From the NCBI GenBank assembly GCA_033722075.1, contig JAWVZU010000107.1, forward strand, positions 1 through 12,057: DNA of 12,057 bases, written 5' to 3'. Below are positions 5,502 to 12,057 of the stretch, in pieces. The stretch is from JAWVZU01 sp033722075 (GTDB taxonomy: Bacteria; Pseudomonadota; Gammaproteobacteria; Xanthomonadales; SZUA-38). The notes beneath the pieces were generated by a model that made no database searches, was not told the DNA's origin, and was given only the letters and a program-made list of their open reading frames with translations. Each line of letters starts with the position of its first letter. The first letter of the stretch is position 1. The position numbers were made by a program, and so were the translations under genes.

Positions 5502-7909
5502 GAGGCGGCCTCGCCCACTTGGCTGGACGCGGCCAGTCCGGCGATCCAGGCGCCGAAGACCGCAATGCCCAGCGCCAGGACGACCGGGAACGGCGCCCAG
5601 ATGAGTTCCAGCCGCCAGCCGAAGGCCCGGGGATTGATCACCGCGGTGAGCGACCACGCGAGCAGAATCCCGAGCGGCATGGCAAAGACGGCGATTACGC
5701 CGCCGAGCAGAAAAGCCTCGATCCGGACACAGCGTCGCTGCTCGGCCGCAGTCAGCCCAAGCGCCTCGAGCAGCACCAGCTCGCGACGCCGTTCCAGCTG
5801 CAGGGCCAGCAACGCTCCCGTCAGCCCCACCAGCGCCACAACGGCAGCGATCCACTGCATGACGCGGGTCAGGCGGAAGGTTTCGTCGAAGATTTCCAGC
5901 GACCGGGCACGGATCTCGCCGGTCGAGGCAAACCGATAGTCGGATCGCTCGGCCAGGAGCGTCGCTGCGACCCGTTCCACGGCTTCCCCGTCTGCCTGTG
6001 GCGCCAGATAGAGGCCGATGGACGTCGGCTCGGGCGCCCCGGCCAGTGCGCTGTACTGCTTCCAGCTCATGAGGACCCGGCCGGGACCGGTGCGGTAATC
6101 GCGAATCACCCCGGCGATGGTCAGCTCCAGGCTGCGATCATCGATCTTCACCGCGATCCGCTCTCCCAGACCGAGGTTCTCGAGCCGGGCCAGGCTCTCG
6201 GTCACCAGGCCGACGGGCTCGCGATCGAACCGCGCCCAGACACTCGAATCGCCGTCCAGGAGCTGGTACGAATTCCACCCCTCGTCGGTCAGGTCCTGGA
6301 CCGCCAGGTCAATCGCCGTATCGCCGACGTAGGCGGTCCGGAGATTGAAACGCGACATGCCCTCAACCTCCGGCAGCGCGCGCAGACGGTCGATGTCGGC
6401 GCGAGAAACGACCCCGTCATCGGCGGCCAGGTAATAGTCGGCGCTGAGACTCTGGTCCAGCCAGTCGGACACGCTGGTCCGGAAGCTCTCGATCATCAAC
6501 CCCACGCCGCACACCGTGGCCACCGCAAGCGTCAGCGCCGCCACCGCCGGCAAGGTTCGATCCAGTGAACGGGGAACACGCCGGGCACCGAGACCAACGA
6601 ACGGAAAAGCGGCGACCGGGATGCGACGGATCAACGGCTCGGAAAGCAGCGCCAGAAAGGGCCCACCCAGCAACGCGTAGCCCAGCGAGGTGGCAAACAC
6701 GCCGGCCAGACCGGTAAGCAGGGGGCCGGGCACGACCAGCAGGAACAGACCGGCGACCAGCGCGAGCGACGCGATGATCCCGACGCGCTGACTGATCCGC
6801 TGGGAAGCGCTGGAGACGGAACGAGAGGCCGCCCACCCGGCGACGAGACAACCGGCCAGGCCGACCAGCAGAGCCTTGATCGCCGTGAGTGGCGCGAGAA
6901 TCACCTGCGCATCGCCTGGATCGTAGTAGAGATCACTGACCGTCTGGCTCACCAGCGACAGAGTGACCTGGCCGAGTACGAGCCCCAGCACGATTCCGAT
7001 CCCGGTGCCGAGCACGCCCAGGGCAAGCGCTTCCAGCAATACGCCGCGGGTCCGTGCACCCGGCGATGCGCCCAGCGCAAACTCCAGGGCATAGACCGGT
7101 TTGCGCTGCAGCACCAGGAAGCTGAACGTGTTGTAGACGATGAAGATGCCCACCAGGGCGGTCAGCAGGCTCAGCGCCATGAGATTGAGTTCGAAGGCCC
7201 GGCTCAATCCAGCAGATTCCGTGTTTTCGCGGACCAGCCGCAAGTCACCGCCCAGCGTCCGGTTCAGCGCGTCCTCTGCGAGTTCGTCGGCCACGACCAG
7301 GACCGAATCCAGGTGCCCTTCCCGTCCCAGCCAGCGCTGGGCCGTGCCGATGTCGGCCAGGAGTACGCGGGCCGGGGGACCACTGACCGGATACGCCGCC
7401 GCGATCTCTACCGGAAACGCACGGCCGTCAATGGTCAGGGTCGGCTCGGGCGGCAGCGGAAGTCCCTCCGGCGCCAGCACCAGGTCATCGCCCGCAAACC
7501 ATCGGTCGATGGGAAACCCGTCGATCCCACGCCAGCGCCCGCCGCTGCGCGCAACCGCCTCCTCGCGCAGCAGATCGACACCCAGCAATGTCCAGGGCAA
7601 CCCGTCGGGGCCAACCACCTGGGCGTCGACGGTCGGCGCCATCGGAATCCAGCCCAGTTTCCGCCTCAACTCGACGTAACGGGACTGTGGGATGCCGGCC
7701 TCGCCGCCGACGATGCGGTGGGTTGCCCCTCCAACAGCCGCATCCAGCGACGCCTGGAACGATGCGCGAACGCTGATTCGCGCCAGATCGACCGCGACCA
7801 CCGCAGCGACGCCAATGGCGACACCCAGCACGGCAAGCCACAGCTGACCGCGGTGCGATGCGAAGTGACGGCGGGTGCTCAGTCCCCGCAGACGGAGCAG
7901 CGAGGTCAT
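5498..7909 (-). CDS. FtsX/MacB-type ABC transporter permease, fused double domain (YbbP-like)
   Basis: An 803-residue inner-membrane protein made of two FtsX-like halves. I see ten hydrophobic segments near residues 22-42, 242-267, 288-320, 340-362, 376-397, 399-424, 454-474, 683-704, 732-758 and 770-794. Two large periplasmic domains lie at about 43-240 and 475-682. The cytoplasmic loops ALEFALGASPGARTRGVLLEAL and LLEALGLTAAEQRR are the usual coupling helices that meet the ATPase. Length and layout match E. coli YbbP (804 residues); it also corresponds to AttF plus AttG in one chain. MacB-superfamily systems of this type move or extract hydrophobic molecules at the envelope by mechanotransmission rather than classical import. 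It overlaps the ATPase stop and the lipoprotein start, each as ATGA, so the three products are probably made in step. Confidence 0.9.
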   Translation of the reverse strand: MTSLLRLRGLSTRRHFASHRGQLWLAVLGVAIGVAAVVAVDLARISVRASFQASLDAAVGGATHRIVGGEAGIPQSRYVELRRKLGWIPMAPTVDAQVVGPDGLPWTLLGVDLLREEAVARSGGRWRGIDGFPIDRWFAGDDLVLAPEGLPLPPEPTLTIDGRAFPVEIAAAYPVSGPPARVLLADIGTAQRWLGREGHLDSVLVVADELAEDALNRTLGGDLRLVRENTESAGLSRAFELNLMALSLLTALVGIFIVYNTFSFLVLQRKPVYALEFALGASPGARTRGVLLEALALGVLGTGIGIVLGLVLGQVTLSLVSQTVSDLYYDPGDAQVILAPLTAIKALLVGLAGCLVAGWAASRSVSSASQRISQRVGIIASLALVAGLFLLVVPGPLLTGLAGVFATSLGYALLGGPFLALLSEPLIRRIPVAAFPFVGLGARRVPRSLDRTLPAVAALTLAVATVCGVGLMIESFRTSVSDWLDQSLSADYYLAADDGVVSRADIDRLRALPEVEGMSRFNLRTAYVGDTAIDLAVQDLTDEGWNSYQLLDGDSSVWARFDREPVGLVTESLARLENLGLGERIAVKIDDRSLELTIAGVIRDYRTGPGRVLMSWKQYSALAGAPEPTSIGLYLAPQADGEAVERVAATLLAERSDYRFASTGEIRARSLEIFDETFRLTRVMQWIAAVVALVGLTGALLALQLERRRELVLLEALGLTAAEQRRCVRIEAFLLGGVIAVFAMPLGILLAWSLTAVINPRAFGWRLELIWAPFPVVLALGIAVFGAWIAGLAASSQVGEAAS

Positions 7910-8586
7910 TGCACCTGCAGGAGGCGGCGGTTCTCGATGCGAAGAATCCGCTCCATCGGGACGGTCAGGTCCGAGCTGTGGGTGACCAGCACGAGGGCCG
8001 CCCCGCGCTGTCGGCTCTGCTCGTGGAGCAGTTCGATGACCCGCTGCGCGTTCTCCAGATCGAGATTGGCAGTCGGCTCATCGGCGAGCACCAGGTCCGG
8101 TTCGTGAACCAGCGCTCGCAGGACCGCAACCCGCTGCTGTTCCCCGCCGGAGAGCTGTTCCGGAAACCGGTCCGCCAGCTTCTCCAGCCCCAGTCTGGCC
8201 AACCAGTCAATCAGCTCCCGGCGATCGACCGGGCGCCCGGCGAGTGCCGGCGGGAACTCCAGGTTCTCCATGACAGTCAGCGTGGGGATCAGATTGAACT
8301 GCTGGAATACGACCCCGATCCGGCGGCGTCGAACCTGGGCGCGCTGGGCCGCACTCCCCCTATCCAGTGCCGTTCCGGCGATGGCGACATCCCCCTGGTC
8401 GGCCGGGAGGAGGCCGCTGGCCACCTGCAGCAGGGTTGTCTTGCCGGAGCCGCTGCGGCCCAGCACCGCGATCGCTTCACCGCGCTCGACCTCCAGGTCC
8501 ACATCGTCGAGCACCGGCACAGTCGCAGCGCCCTGTCCGTAATGTTGTCCCACGCCCCGCAGGCTCAACGCCGGAGATTCGCTCAT
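7906..8586 (-). CDS. ABC transporter ATPase, LolD/YbbA-like
   Basis: A 226-residue ATP-binding subunit of the LolD/MacB/YbbA type. Walker A is GRSGSGKT (43-50), the Q-loop Gln95 is in GVVFQQFN, the signature LSGGEQ is at 145-150, Walker B LVLADEP is at 165-171 and the H-loop His203 is in LVTHSSD. FQQFNLIPTLTVMENLEFP is characteristic of LolD-type ATPases that pair with FtsX-domain permeases. It should work as a homodimer on the cytoplasmic face of the adjacent permease. The start at 8586 lies 10 bp after the hemH stop, and the gene runs into the permease with an ATGA overlap. There is no strong ribosome binding site, so translation may depend on coupling to hemH. All motifs are intact. LolD itself is less likely, because the partner is a fused permease with a lipocalin lipoprotein. 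Confidence 0.93.
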   Translation of the reverse strand: MSESPALSLRGVGQHYGQGAATVPVLDDVDLEVERGEAIAVLGRSGSGKTTLLQVASGLLPADQGDVAIAGTALDRGSAAQRAQVRRRRIGVVFQQFNLIPTLTVMENLEFPPALAGRPVDRRELIDWLARLGLEKLADRFPEQLSGGEQQRVAVLRALVHEPDLVLADEPTANLDLENAQRVIELLHEQSRQRGAALVLVTHSSDLTVPMERILRIENRRLLQVQ

Positions 8587-8596
8587 CGGGAGACCG

Positions 8597-9703
8597 CTAT
8601 TGCGGGGAGCCCATCAGGCGGGCCCGCTCCTTGCGGGCCAGGCCGGCGCTGCGGACAGAACGGGGATCGAAGTCCGCGGAGAACTCAGGCCAGTCCGCCG
8701 CCTGGGCCTCGACGAGCCCGGCCAGCACCTGCGCGTGATCTTCGCCGTCGTTGAGGGCGGGAATATAGGTGAACTTCTCGCCGCCGGCTTCCAGGAAGAC
8801 ATCCCTATTCTCGATCGCGATCTCTTCCAGCGTTTCGAGACAATCGACCGCAAAGCCCGGACAGATGACCTGGGCGTGGCGGCAACTCTGCTCCGGCAGG
8901 CCCTGCAGGGTCTCGTCCGTATAGGGCTGCAGCCAGGGCTCGCGTCCGAAACGAGACTGGAAAGTCACGCGGTACTCATCGGCATCGAGGTCGAGGGCCT
9001 CGGCCAGCAGGCGCGCCGTCTTCTGACATTCGCAATGGTAGGGATCGCCGTCGAGGAAATAGCGCTCGGGGATACCGTGAAACGACATGATCAGGCAGTC
9101 GGGCCGACCGTGGGCGTCCCAGTGGTTGCGCACACGCCCGGCGAGCGCGGCAATGAAAGCGGGATCGTCGTGATAATGGCTGATGAACCGGAGCTGCGGC
9201 ATCCAGCGACCCGTTTGCAGTGCCCGGGCCATTCCGTCGAACGCCGCTGCCGTCGTGGTCGACGAATATTGGGGATACAGCGGCAGCACAAGGAGACGAT
9301 CGACGCCACTTTCCTGCAGGGAAGCCAGCGCCTGCTCGAAAGACGGCTCTCCGTAACTCATTGCGAGTTCGACCTTGACCTGCTCCCCATAGCGCGCCTG
9401 CAGCCGGTCCGCGAGACCGTTCGAAAAAACGCTCAAGGGCGAGCCCTGCTCGGTCCAGATACTCTGATAGGCCCGCGCGACCTTGGGCGGGCGTACGCGG
9501 AGGATGATTCCATAAAGGATCGGCCGCCAGAGCCAGGCCGGCAGATCGACCACCCGCCGGTCGGAAAGAAATTCCGCTAGGTAGCGCCTGATGGCCGGCG
9601 CAGTCGGTTCGGCCGGAGTACCCAGGTTCACCAGCAGAACGCCCGCTCGTAGGGGCCGATCATGGGGAAAAGAATGGGTCACGGCTATGTTGTGTTTCTC
9701 CAT
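8597..9703 (-). CDS. hemH: Ferrochelatase (protoheme ferro-lyase)
   Basis: Ferrochelatase inserts Fe2+ into protoporphyrin IX, the last step of protoheme synthesis, at the inner membrane or in the cytoplasm. The match to E. coli HemH is continuous: LLVNLGTP, RRYLAEFLSDRRVVDLP, LPLYPQYSSTT, SFHGIPERYF with the catalytic His (209 from this start), TFQSRFGREPWLQPYTDETL and CPGFAVDCLETLEEIA with the conserved Glu290. The ATG at 9703 gives 368 residues; an in-frame ATG at 9754 would give 385. I prefer 9703 because the homologous region starts about 20 residues after it, although an AGG lies before the 9754 ATG. The C-terminal tail is some 25 residues longer than in E. coli. No [2Fe-2S] cysteine cluster is evident. 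It heads the ABC cassette with a 10-bp gap, an unusual partner set for hemH. Confidence 0.95.
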   Translation of the reverse strand: MEKHNIAVTHSFPHDRPLRAGVLLVNLGTPAEPTAPAIRRYLAEFLSDRRVVDLPAWLWRPILYGIILRVRPPKVARAYQSIWTEQGSPLSVFSNGLADRLQARYGEQVKVELAMSYGEPSFEQALASLQESGVDRLLVLPLYPQYSSTTTAAAFDGMARALQTGRWMPQLRFISHYHDDPAFIAALAGRVRNHWDAHGRPDCLIMSFHGIPERYFLDGDPYHCECQKTARLLAEALDLDADEYRVTFQSRFGREPWLQPYTDETLQGLPEQSCRHAQVICPGFAVDCLETLEEIAIENRDVFLEAGGEKFTYIPALNDGEDHAQVLAGLVEAQAADWPEFSADFDPRSVRSAGLARKERARLMGSPQ

Positions 9704-9770
9704 CGTAAAAGACCCAATATCTTGTGCCCCATGGGCAAACTCGGTTGGCTCCATGAGCCTATTCGGGACC

Positions 9771-9790
9771 CCGTAACAATCACGTGACGG
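9771..9790. other. Imperfect dyad upstream of hemH
   Basis: CCGTAACA (9771-9778) and CGTGACGG (9783-9790) are inverted at 6 of 8 positions around ATCA, and the right side includes a CACGTG palindrome. It lies 67 bp upstream of the preferred hemH start (16 bp upstream of the alternative 9754 start). It could be an operator, but the regulator is not identifiable and short dyads arise by chance. Confidence 0.3.
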
Positions 9791-9799
9791 AGCCCATAA

Positions 9800-9823
9800 A
9801 GCTTTGATTCAACGAACAAAGCT
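9800..9823. repeat. Perfect inverted repeat, operator-like, in the hemH divergent region
   Basis: AGCTTTG (9800-9806) and CAAAGCT (9817-9823) form a perfect 7-bp inverted repeat with a 10-base spacer, about one helical turn. A separate 9-base palindrome, TTGATTCAA, sits at 9804-9812. The spacing suits a dimeric repressor or activator acting on hemH, on the divergent gene, or on both. No run of T follows on either strand, so a terminator is unlikely. Confidence 0.4.
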
Positions 9824-9837
9824 GATACAGTTGAGCG

Positions 9838-9852
9838 GCCCGCAGTGCGGGC
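9838..9852. other. GC-rich hairpin in the intergenic region
   Basis: GCCCGC-AGT-GCGGGC is a perfect 6-bp stem with a 3-base loop, extendable by G-U and C-G pairs on both sides. It lies 49 bp before the gene at 9902 and just upstream of its candidate -10 box. With no T tract it does not look like an intrinsic terminator. Confidence 0.45.
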
Positions 9853-9874
9853 TGTCGATTACCGATAAAACGCA

Positions 9875-9880
9875 TAGAAT
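9875..9880 (+). promoter_or_regulatory. Candidate -10 box for the IPTL-CTERM-like gene
   Basis: TAGAAT matches TATAAT at 5 of 6 positions and would start transcription near 9887, leaving a leader of about 15 bases. The -35 at the correct spacing (CTGTCG, 9852-9857) is poor at 3 of 6, so an activator may be needed. The bases before the ATG (TTTTTTGGTGCG) hold no real Shine-Dalgarno sequence. Confidence 0.35.
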
Positions 9881-9901
9881 CAGAACGAATTTTTTGGTGC
9901 G

Positions 9902-10795
9902 ATGTTGGCATTGCGCGGTCTGCTGCTCACTGTATTCCTGTCGCTGCCCGTTGTGGCGGCGGCGCAGGTGTTCGGCTATGCCGTCAATTCCGACGACCAG
10001 ATCGACGCCGATCAACTCCTGAGAATCAACCTCGAAACCGGCGAGACCACGATGATCGGTCCTCTGCAGCCGGCATACCTCCAAGACGTCGAAGGTCTCG
10101 CTTTCGATTCACAGGATGCCCTATATGGGGTCGACAGCGCCACCAAGACGCTGGTGCGAATCGATCTGGCCAAGGGCAACGCAGAACTGGTCGACGCCCG
10201 CCAGGGCAATCTCGGGTTCCTGCCCGCCGCGCCCTTCGACTATGGGCTGACCTTCACCTGCAGCGGACAGCTGCTTCTGGTCGCGGAGCAAACCCAGTCA
10301 CTTTATGAAGTCAGCACCGAGACCGGCCAGGCCCGGGTCATCGGCCAGAGCGGCGGCCTCGGGGACACGATGACTGCGGTGGCCAGTTACGGCACCGCCA
10401 CCTATGCGCTGGCCGCCGACTCCGGAAACTTCTACCGCGTCGATGAGGAAGCCGGTACGGCAACCCTGGTCGGGGTGGTCGACGATTTCCAGTTTACCGA
10501 TGCCGGCATGGCCTTCGACGAGGCCGGTACGCTGTGGGCCATCAGCTCCGATTTCAGCTCGGATCCCAGCCGCATCTTCACCATCGACCCGACCACCGCC
10601 GAAGTACAGATGTTCGGCACGACCCGCGCAGGCGTCGAGAGTCTTGCAATCAGCGGGCCCAGCGGCTGCAATTTCTCGGGTGCTCCGGTGACCACCGAAC
10701 CCATTCCGGTCAACTCTACCTGGGCACTTCTGTTGTTGCTGTTGAGCATTGGTGCGGTCGGTGGCTATCACGCTGCGAGCGCCCGCCGCCGGTAA
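9902..10795 (+). CDS. Exported propeller-like protein with IPTL-CTERM-like sorting tail
   Basis: A 297-residue secreted protein. Residues 1-21 are a Sec signal peptide (LLLTVFLSLPVVAAA, cleavage probably before Gln22). The body has about five similar beta units of the form 'yalnsttgnlyrIdpetGeatlvG', for example LLRINLETGETTMIGPL, LVRIDLAKGNAELV, LYEVSTETGQARVIG, FYRVDEEAGTATLVG and IFTIDPTTAEVQMFG; this fits a beta-propeller. The last 30 residues follow the three-part sorting-signal layout: IPVNSTW (268-274), a hydrophobic ALLLLLLSIGAVGG and a terminal RRR. This resembles IPTL-CTERM, which is processed by exosortase H, but the motif is divergent (PVN for PTL, WA for WG). No Shine-Dalgarno sequence is clear, and the start is set by the signal peptide. 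The ligand and role are unknown. Confidence 0.82.
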   Translation: MLALRGLLLTVFLSLPVVAAAQVFGYAVNSDDQIDADQLLRINLETGETTMIGPLQPAYLQDVEGLAFDSQDALYGVDSATKTLVRIDLAKGNAELVDARQGNLGFLPAAPFDYGLTFTCSGQLLLVAEQTQSLYEVSTETGQARVIGQSGGLGDTMTAVASYGTATYALAADSGNFYRVDEEAGTATLVGVVDDFQFTDAGMAFDEAGTLWAISSDFSSDPSRIFTIDPTTAEVQMFGTTRAGVESLAISGPSGCNFSGAPVTTEPIPVNSTWALLLLLLSIGAVGGYHAASARRR

Positions 10796-10887
10796 CGCGT
10801 ATCACGTTTCCACGCCCGTAGCGTTTATCATTGGCAGAACGATGGTTGGAGCGCATTCCTGGTCAGCTCCTGCCCCACGTAGAATCT

Positions 10888-10891
10888 GAGG
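10888..10891 (+). promoter_or_regulatory. Ribosome binding site that sets the tatA start
   Basis: GAGG followed by AAG lies 8 bases before the ATG at 10900 and is the clearest Shine-Dalgarno sequence in the window. It decides against the in-frame upstream ATG at 10831, which would put 23 non-homologous residues before the membrane helix. A TATCAT (-10-like, 5 of 6) lies at 10826-10831 in the 104-bp gap, without a good -35. Confidence 0.7.
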
Positions 10892-10899
10892 AAGAACTC

Positions 10900-11127
10900 A
10901 TGGGACCCAGCGGCATCGGAATTTGGCAACTCCTCATCCTCCTCCTGATCATCCTGCTCCTGTTCGGCACCAAGCGGCTGCGCAACCTGGGCAGCGACCT
11001 CGGCAGTGCTCTGAAGGGGTTCCGGAAGAGCATGAGCGATGACGACGAGTCGGAGCCGAAGCTGGAGGCCGATCCTCCGGAGCACGAGGCACCGGCCGAC
11101 CAGAAGCAGGAATCGCGATCCGAGTGA
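10900..11127 (+). CDS. tatA: Twin-arginine translocase subunit TatA
   Basis: A 75-residue single-span inner-membrane protein. The N-terminal membrane helix (IGIWQLLILLLIILLLFG, about residues 5-22) is followed by the hinge and amphipathic helix FGTKRLRNLGSDLGSALKGF, the TatA signature. The C-terminal tail is acidic and disordered (DDDESEPKLEADPPEHE). TatA subunits assemble around the TatBC-substrate complex to let folded proteins with twin-arginine signals cross the membrane. It is the first gene of the tatABC operon, and tatB follows after 20 bp. The start is set by the GAGG site and by homology. The length is somewhat short but normal for TatA (E. coli 89). Confidence 0.95.
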   Translation: MGPSGIGIWQLLILLLIILLLFGTKRLRNLGSDLGSALKGFRKSMSDDDESEPKLEADPPEHEAPADQKQESRSE

Positions 11128-11147
11128 CCTGAGGGTCGACCCACGGC

Positions 11148-11477
11148 ATGTTCGACATCGGCTTTCTCGAGCTGACGGTCCTGTTCGTTATCGGCCTGCT
11201 GGTCCTGGGCCCCGAGCGGTTGCCGCGAGTCGCGCGAACCCTGGGCGGCTATGTCCGCAAGGCGCGCCAGACCTGGTATTCGGTTCGGACCGAGATCGAG
11301 CGGGAATTGGCCGCCGAGGACCTCAAGCGCAGCGTCAGCGAGCCGGTCGAGGAAGTGAAGGACTCGGTCGCCCGCCCGGCGGAATCCATGAAAGAGGGAC
11401 TGGCCAAGGACTTCGAGCGGGTCCGCCGCACCGCCGAAGGCAAGTCCGATCAGGAAGACGACGATGAGCGCTCCTGA
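11148..11477 (+). CDS. tatB: Twin-arginine translocase subunit TatB
   Basis: A 109-residue inner-membrane protein that forms the signal-peptide receptor with TatC. MFDIGFLELTVLFVIGLLVLGPERLP is the TatB form of the family N-terminus: one membrane helix with the conserved Glu8, then the GPERLP hinge. It is followed by a long amphipathic and coiled helix (VARTLGGYVRKARQTWYSVRTEIERELAAEDL) and a charged tail. FDIGF-EL and GPERLP separate it from TatA. The ATG follows tatA by 20 bp, with GAGG at 11131-11134, rather far upstream at 13 bases. The gene end overlaps the tatC start by 14 bp. It is shorter than E. coli TatB (171) but within the family range, since the tail is variable. Confidence 0.94.
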   Translation: MFDIGFLELTVLFVIGLLVLGPERLPRVARTLGGYVRKARQTWYSVRTEIERELAAEDLKRSVSEPVEEVKDSVARPAESMKEGLAKDFERVRRTAEGKSDQEDDDERS

Positions 11478-12057
11478 AGAAGAGACCGACCAGGAACAGA
11501 GTTTCATCTCTCACCTGATCGAGCTGCGGGTTCGCCTGCTGCGCGCCCTCACCGCGGTCGCCATCGTCCTGGTCTTCCTGCTGCCCTTCGCCAACCGGAT
11601 CTACTCCCAGCTGGCCGGACCCCTGACCCGGCACCTGCCCGAGGGCAGCTCCATGATCGCCATCGAGGTGGCTTCCCCGTTCCTGACCCCCTTCAAACTT
11701 GCGATGGTGCTCGCCATCGTGCTCGCCATGCCGGTCATTCTCTATCAGGCGTGGGCTTTCATCGCACCGGGCCTTTACCGTCATGAGAAACGCATCGCCA
11801 TTCCGTTGGTCGCCTCGAGCGTGGTGCTGTTCTACCTGGGCTGCCTGTTCGCCTATTTCGTCGTGTTTCCCCTGATTTTCGGGTTCTTTACCTCCGTCGC
11901 GCCGGACGGCGTCTCGGTAATGACCGACATCGGCAAGTACCTGGATTTCGTGCTGGTCCTGTTCCTGGCTTTCGGACTGGCCTTCGAAGTGCCTATCGCC
12001 GTGGTCATTCTCACCTGGACCGGAGTGACCGAGCCCGCCGACCTGGCCGCGAAACGC
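11464..12057 (+). CDS. tatC: Twin-arginine translocase subunit TatC, N-terminal 198 residues (runs off right edge)
   Basis: The first 198 codons of tatC, open to the right edge. SFISHLIELRVRLL (13-26) is the conserved cytosolic N-terminal motif with Glu20, part of the twin-arginine signal recognition site. YRHEKR with Glu108 is in the first cytoplasmic loop, the other recognition residue. ASPFLTPFKL, ILYQAWAFIAPGLY, FAYFVVFPLIFGFF and GLAFEVPIAV (Glu175) match E. coli TatC closely. About four of the six membrane helices are present. The ATG at 11464 has AGGAAG 6 bases upstream (11452-11457) and lies inside the end of tatB, with a 14-bp overlap, so translational coupling is likely. TatC is the core receptor of the complex. 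Confidence 0.96.
   Translation, partial: MSAPEEETDQEQSFISHLIELRVRLLRALTAVAIVLVFLLPFANRIYSQLAGPLTRHLPEGSSMIAIEVASPFLTPFKLAMVLAIVLAMPVILYQAWAFIAPGLYRHEKRIAIPLVASSVVLFYLGCLFAYFVVFPLIFGFFTSVAPDGVSVMTDIGKYLDFVLVLFLAFGLAFEVPIAVVILTWTGVTEPADLAAKR

Noticed and set aside
4386..5855. Long form of the lipocalin gene beginning inside the permease
   Set aside because: The extra 118 residues are an out-of-frame reading of permease sequence. The lipoprotein signal peptide starting at 5501 is a clear true start.
4740..6568. Long plus-strand open frames (399 and 349 codons) opposite the lipocalin and permease genes
   Set aside because: They are antisense shadows of intact, family-matched genes and encode no recognisable domain, signal peptide or membrane segment.
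9838..9852. GC hairpin as a rho-independent terminator
   Set aside because: No T-run follows the stem on either strand, and no gene ends nearby; both flanking genes start from this region.

Overview
The window reads as a GC-rich gammaproteobacterial chromosome segment. Close RdgC, TtcA, HemH and TatABC homologues, a YdcH-family protein and an IPTL-CTERM-like exported protein fit a lineage near the Xanthomonadales/Chromatiales (Wenzhouxiangella-like). That placement is inference from protein resemblance, because no rRNA or other marker is present. Coding density is high and the gene starts are compact, often coupled by ATGA overlaps.

Layout, left to right. (1) Minus strand, 1-1161: a transglutaminase-like protease gene runs with an ATGA overlap into a DUF2126 (putative amidoligase) gene that leaves the window on the left. 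(2) Minus strand, 1226-3001: ttcA (tRNA 2-thiocytidine synthesis) then rdgC (recombination-associated DNA-binding protein), 30 bp apart. (3) Plus strand, 3061-3264: a small YdcH/DUF465 coiled-coil gene, divergent from ttcA across 59 bp that hold overlapping candidate promoters. (4) 3265-3537: a non-coding convergent gap packed with GC-rich repeats. These are tandem 27/28-bp units, two perfect copies of a 39-bp unit and a palindromic stretch. (5) Minus strand, 3538-9703: a tightly packed five-gene cluster, transcribed hemH, ABC ATPase, 803-aa FtsX/MacB-type permease, CrtC/AttH-like lipocalin lipoprotein, alpha/beta hydrolase. The last four are joined by three consecutive ATGA overlaps. (6) 9704-9901: a divergent intergenic region with three inverted repeats. 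(7) Plus strand, 9902-10795: an exported propeller-like protein with an IPTL-CTERM-like sorting tail. (8) Plus strand, 10900-12057: tatA, tatB and the first 198 codons of tatC, which leaves the window on the right.

Most of the window is housekeeping. The parts with real room for discovery are the ABC ATPase/permease/lipocalin/hydrolase cassette, which resembles YbbAP or AttEFGH and probably moves a hydrophobic envelope substrate; the repeat cluster between convergent genes; and the divergent control region of hemH and the IPTL-CTERM-like gene. I saw no CRISPR array, tRNA, rRNA, transposase, prophage gene or recognisable defence system.
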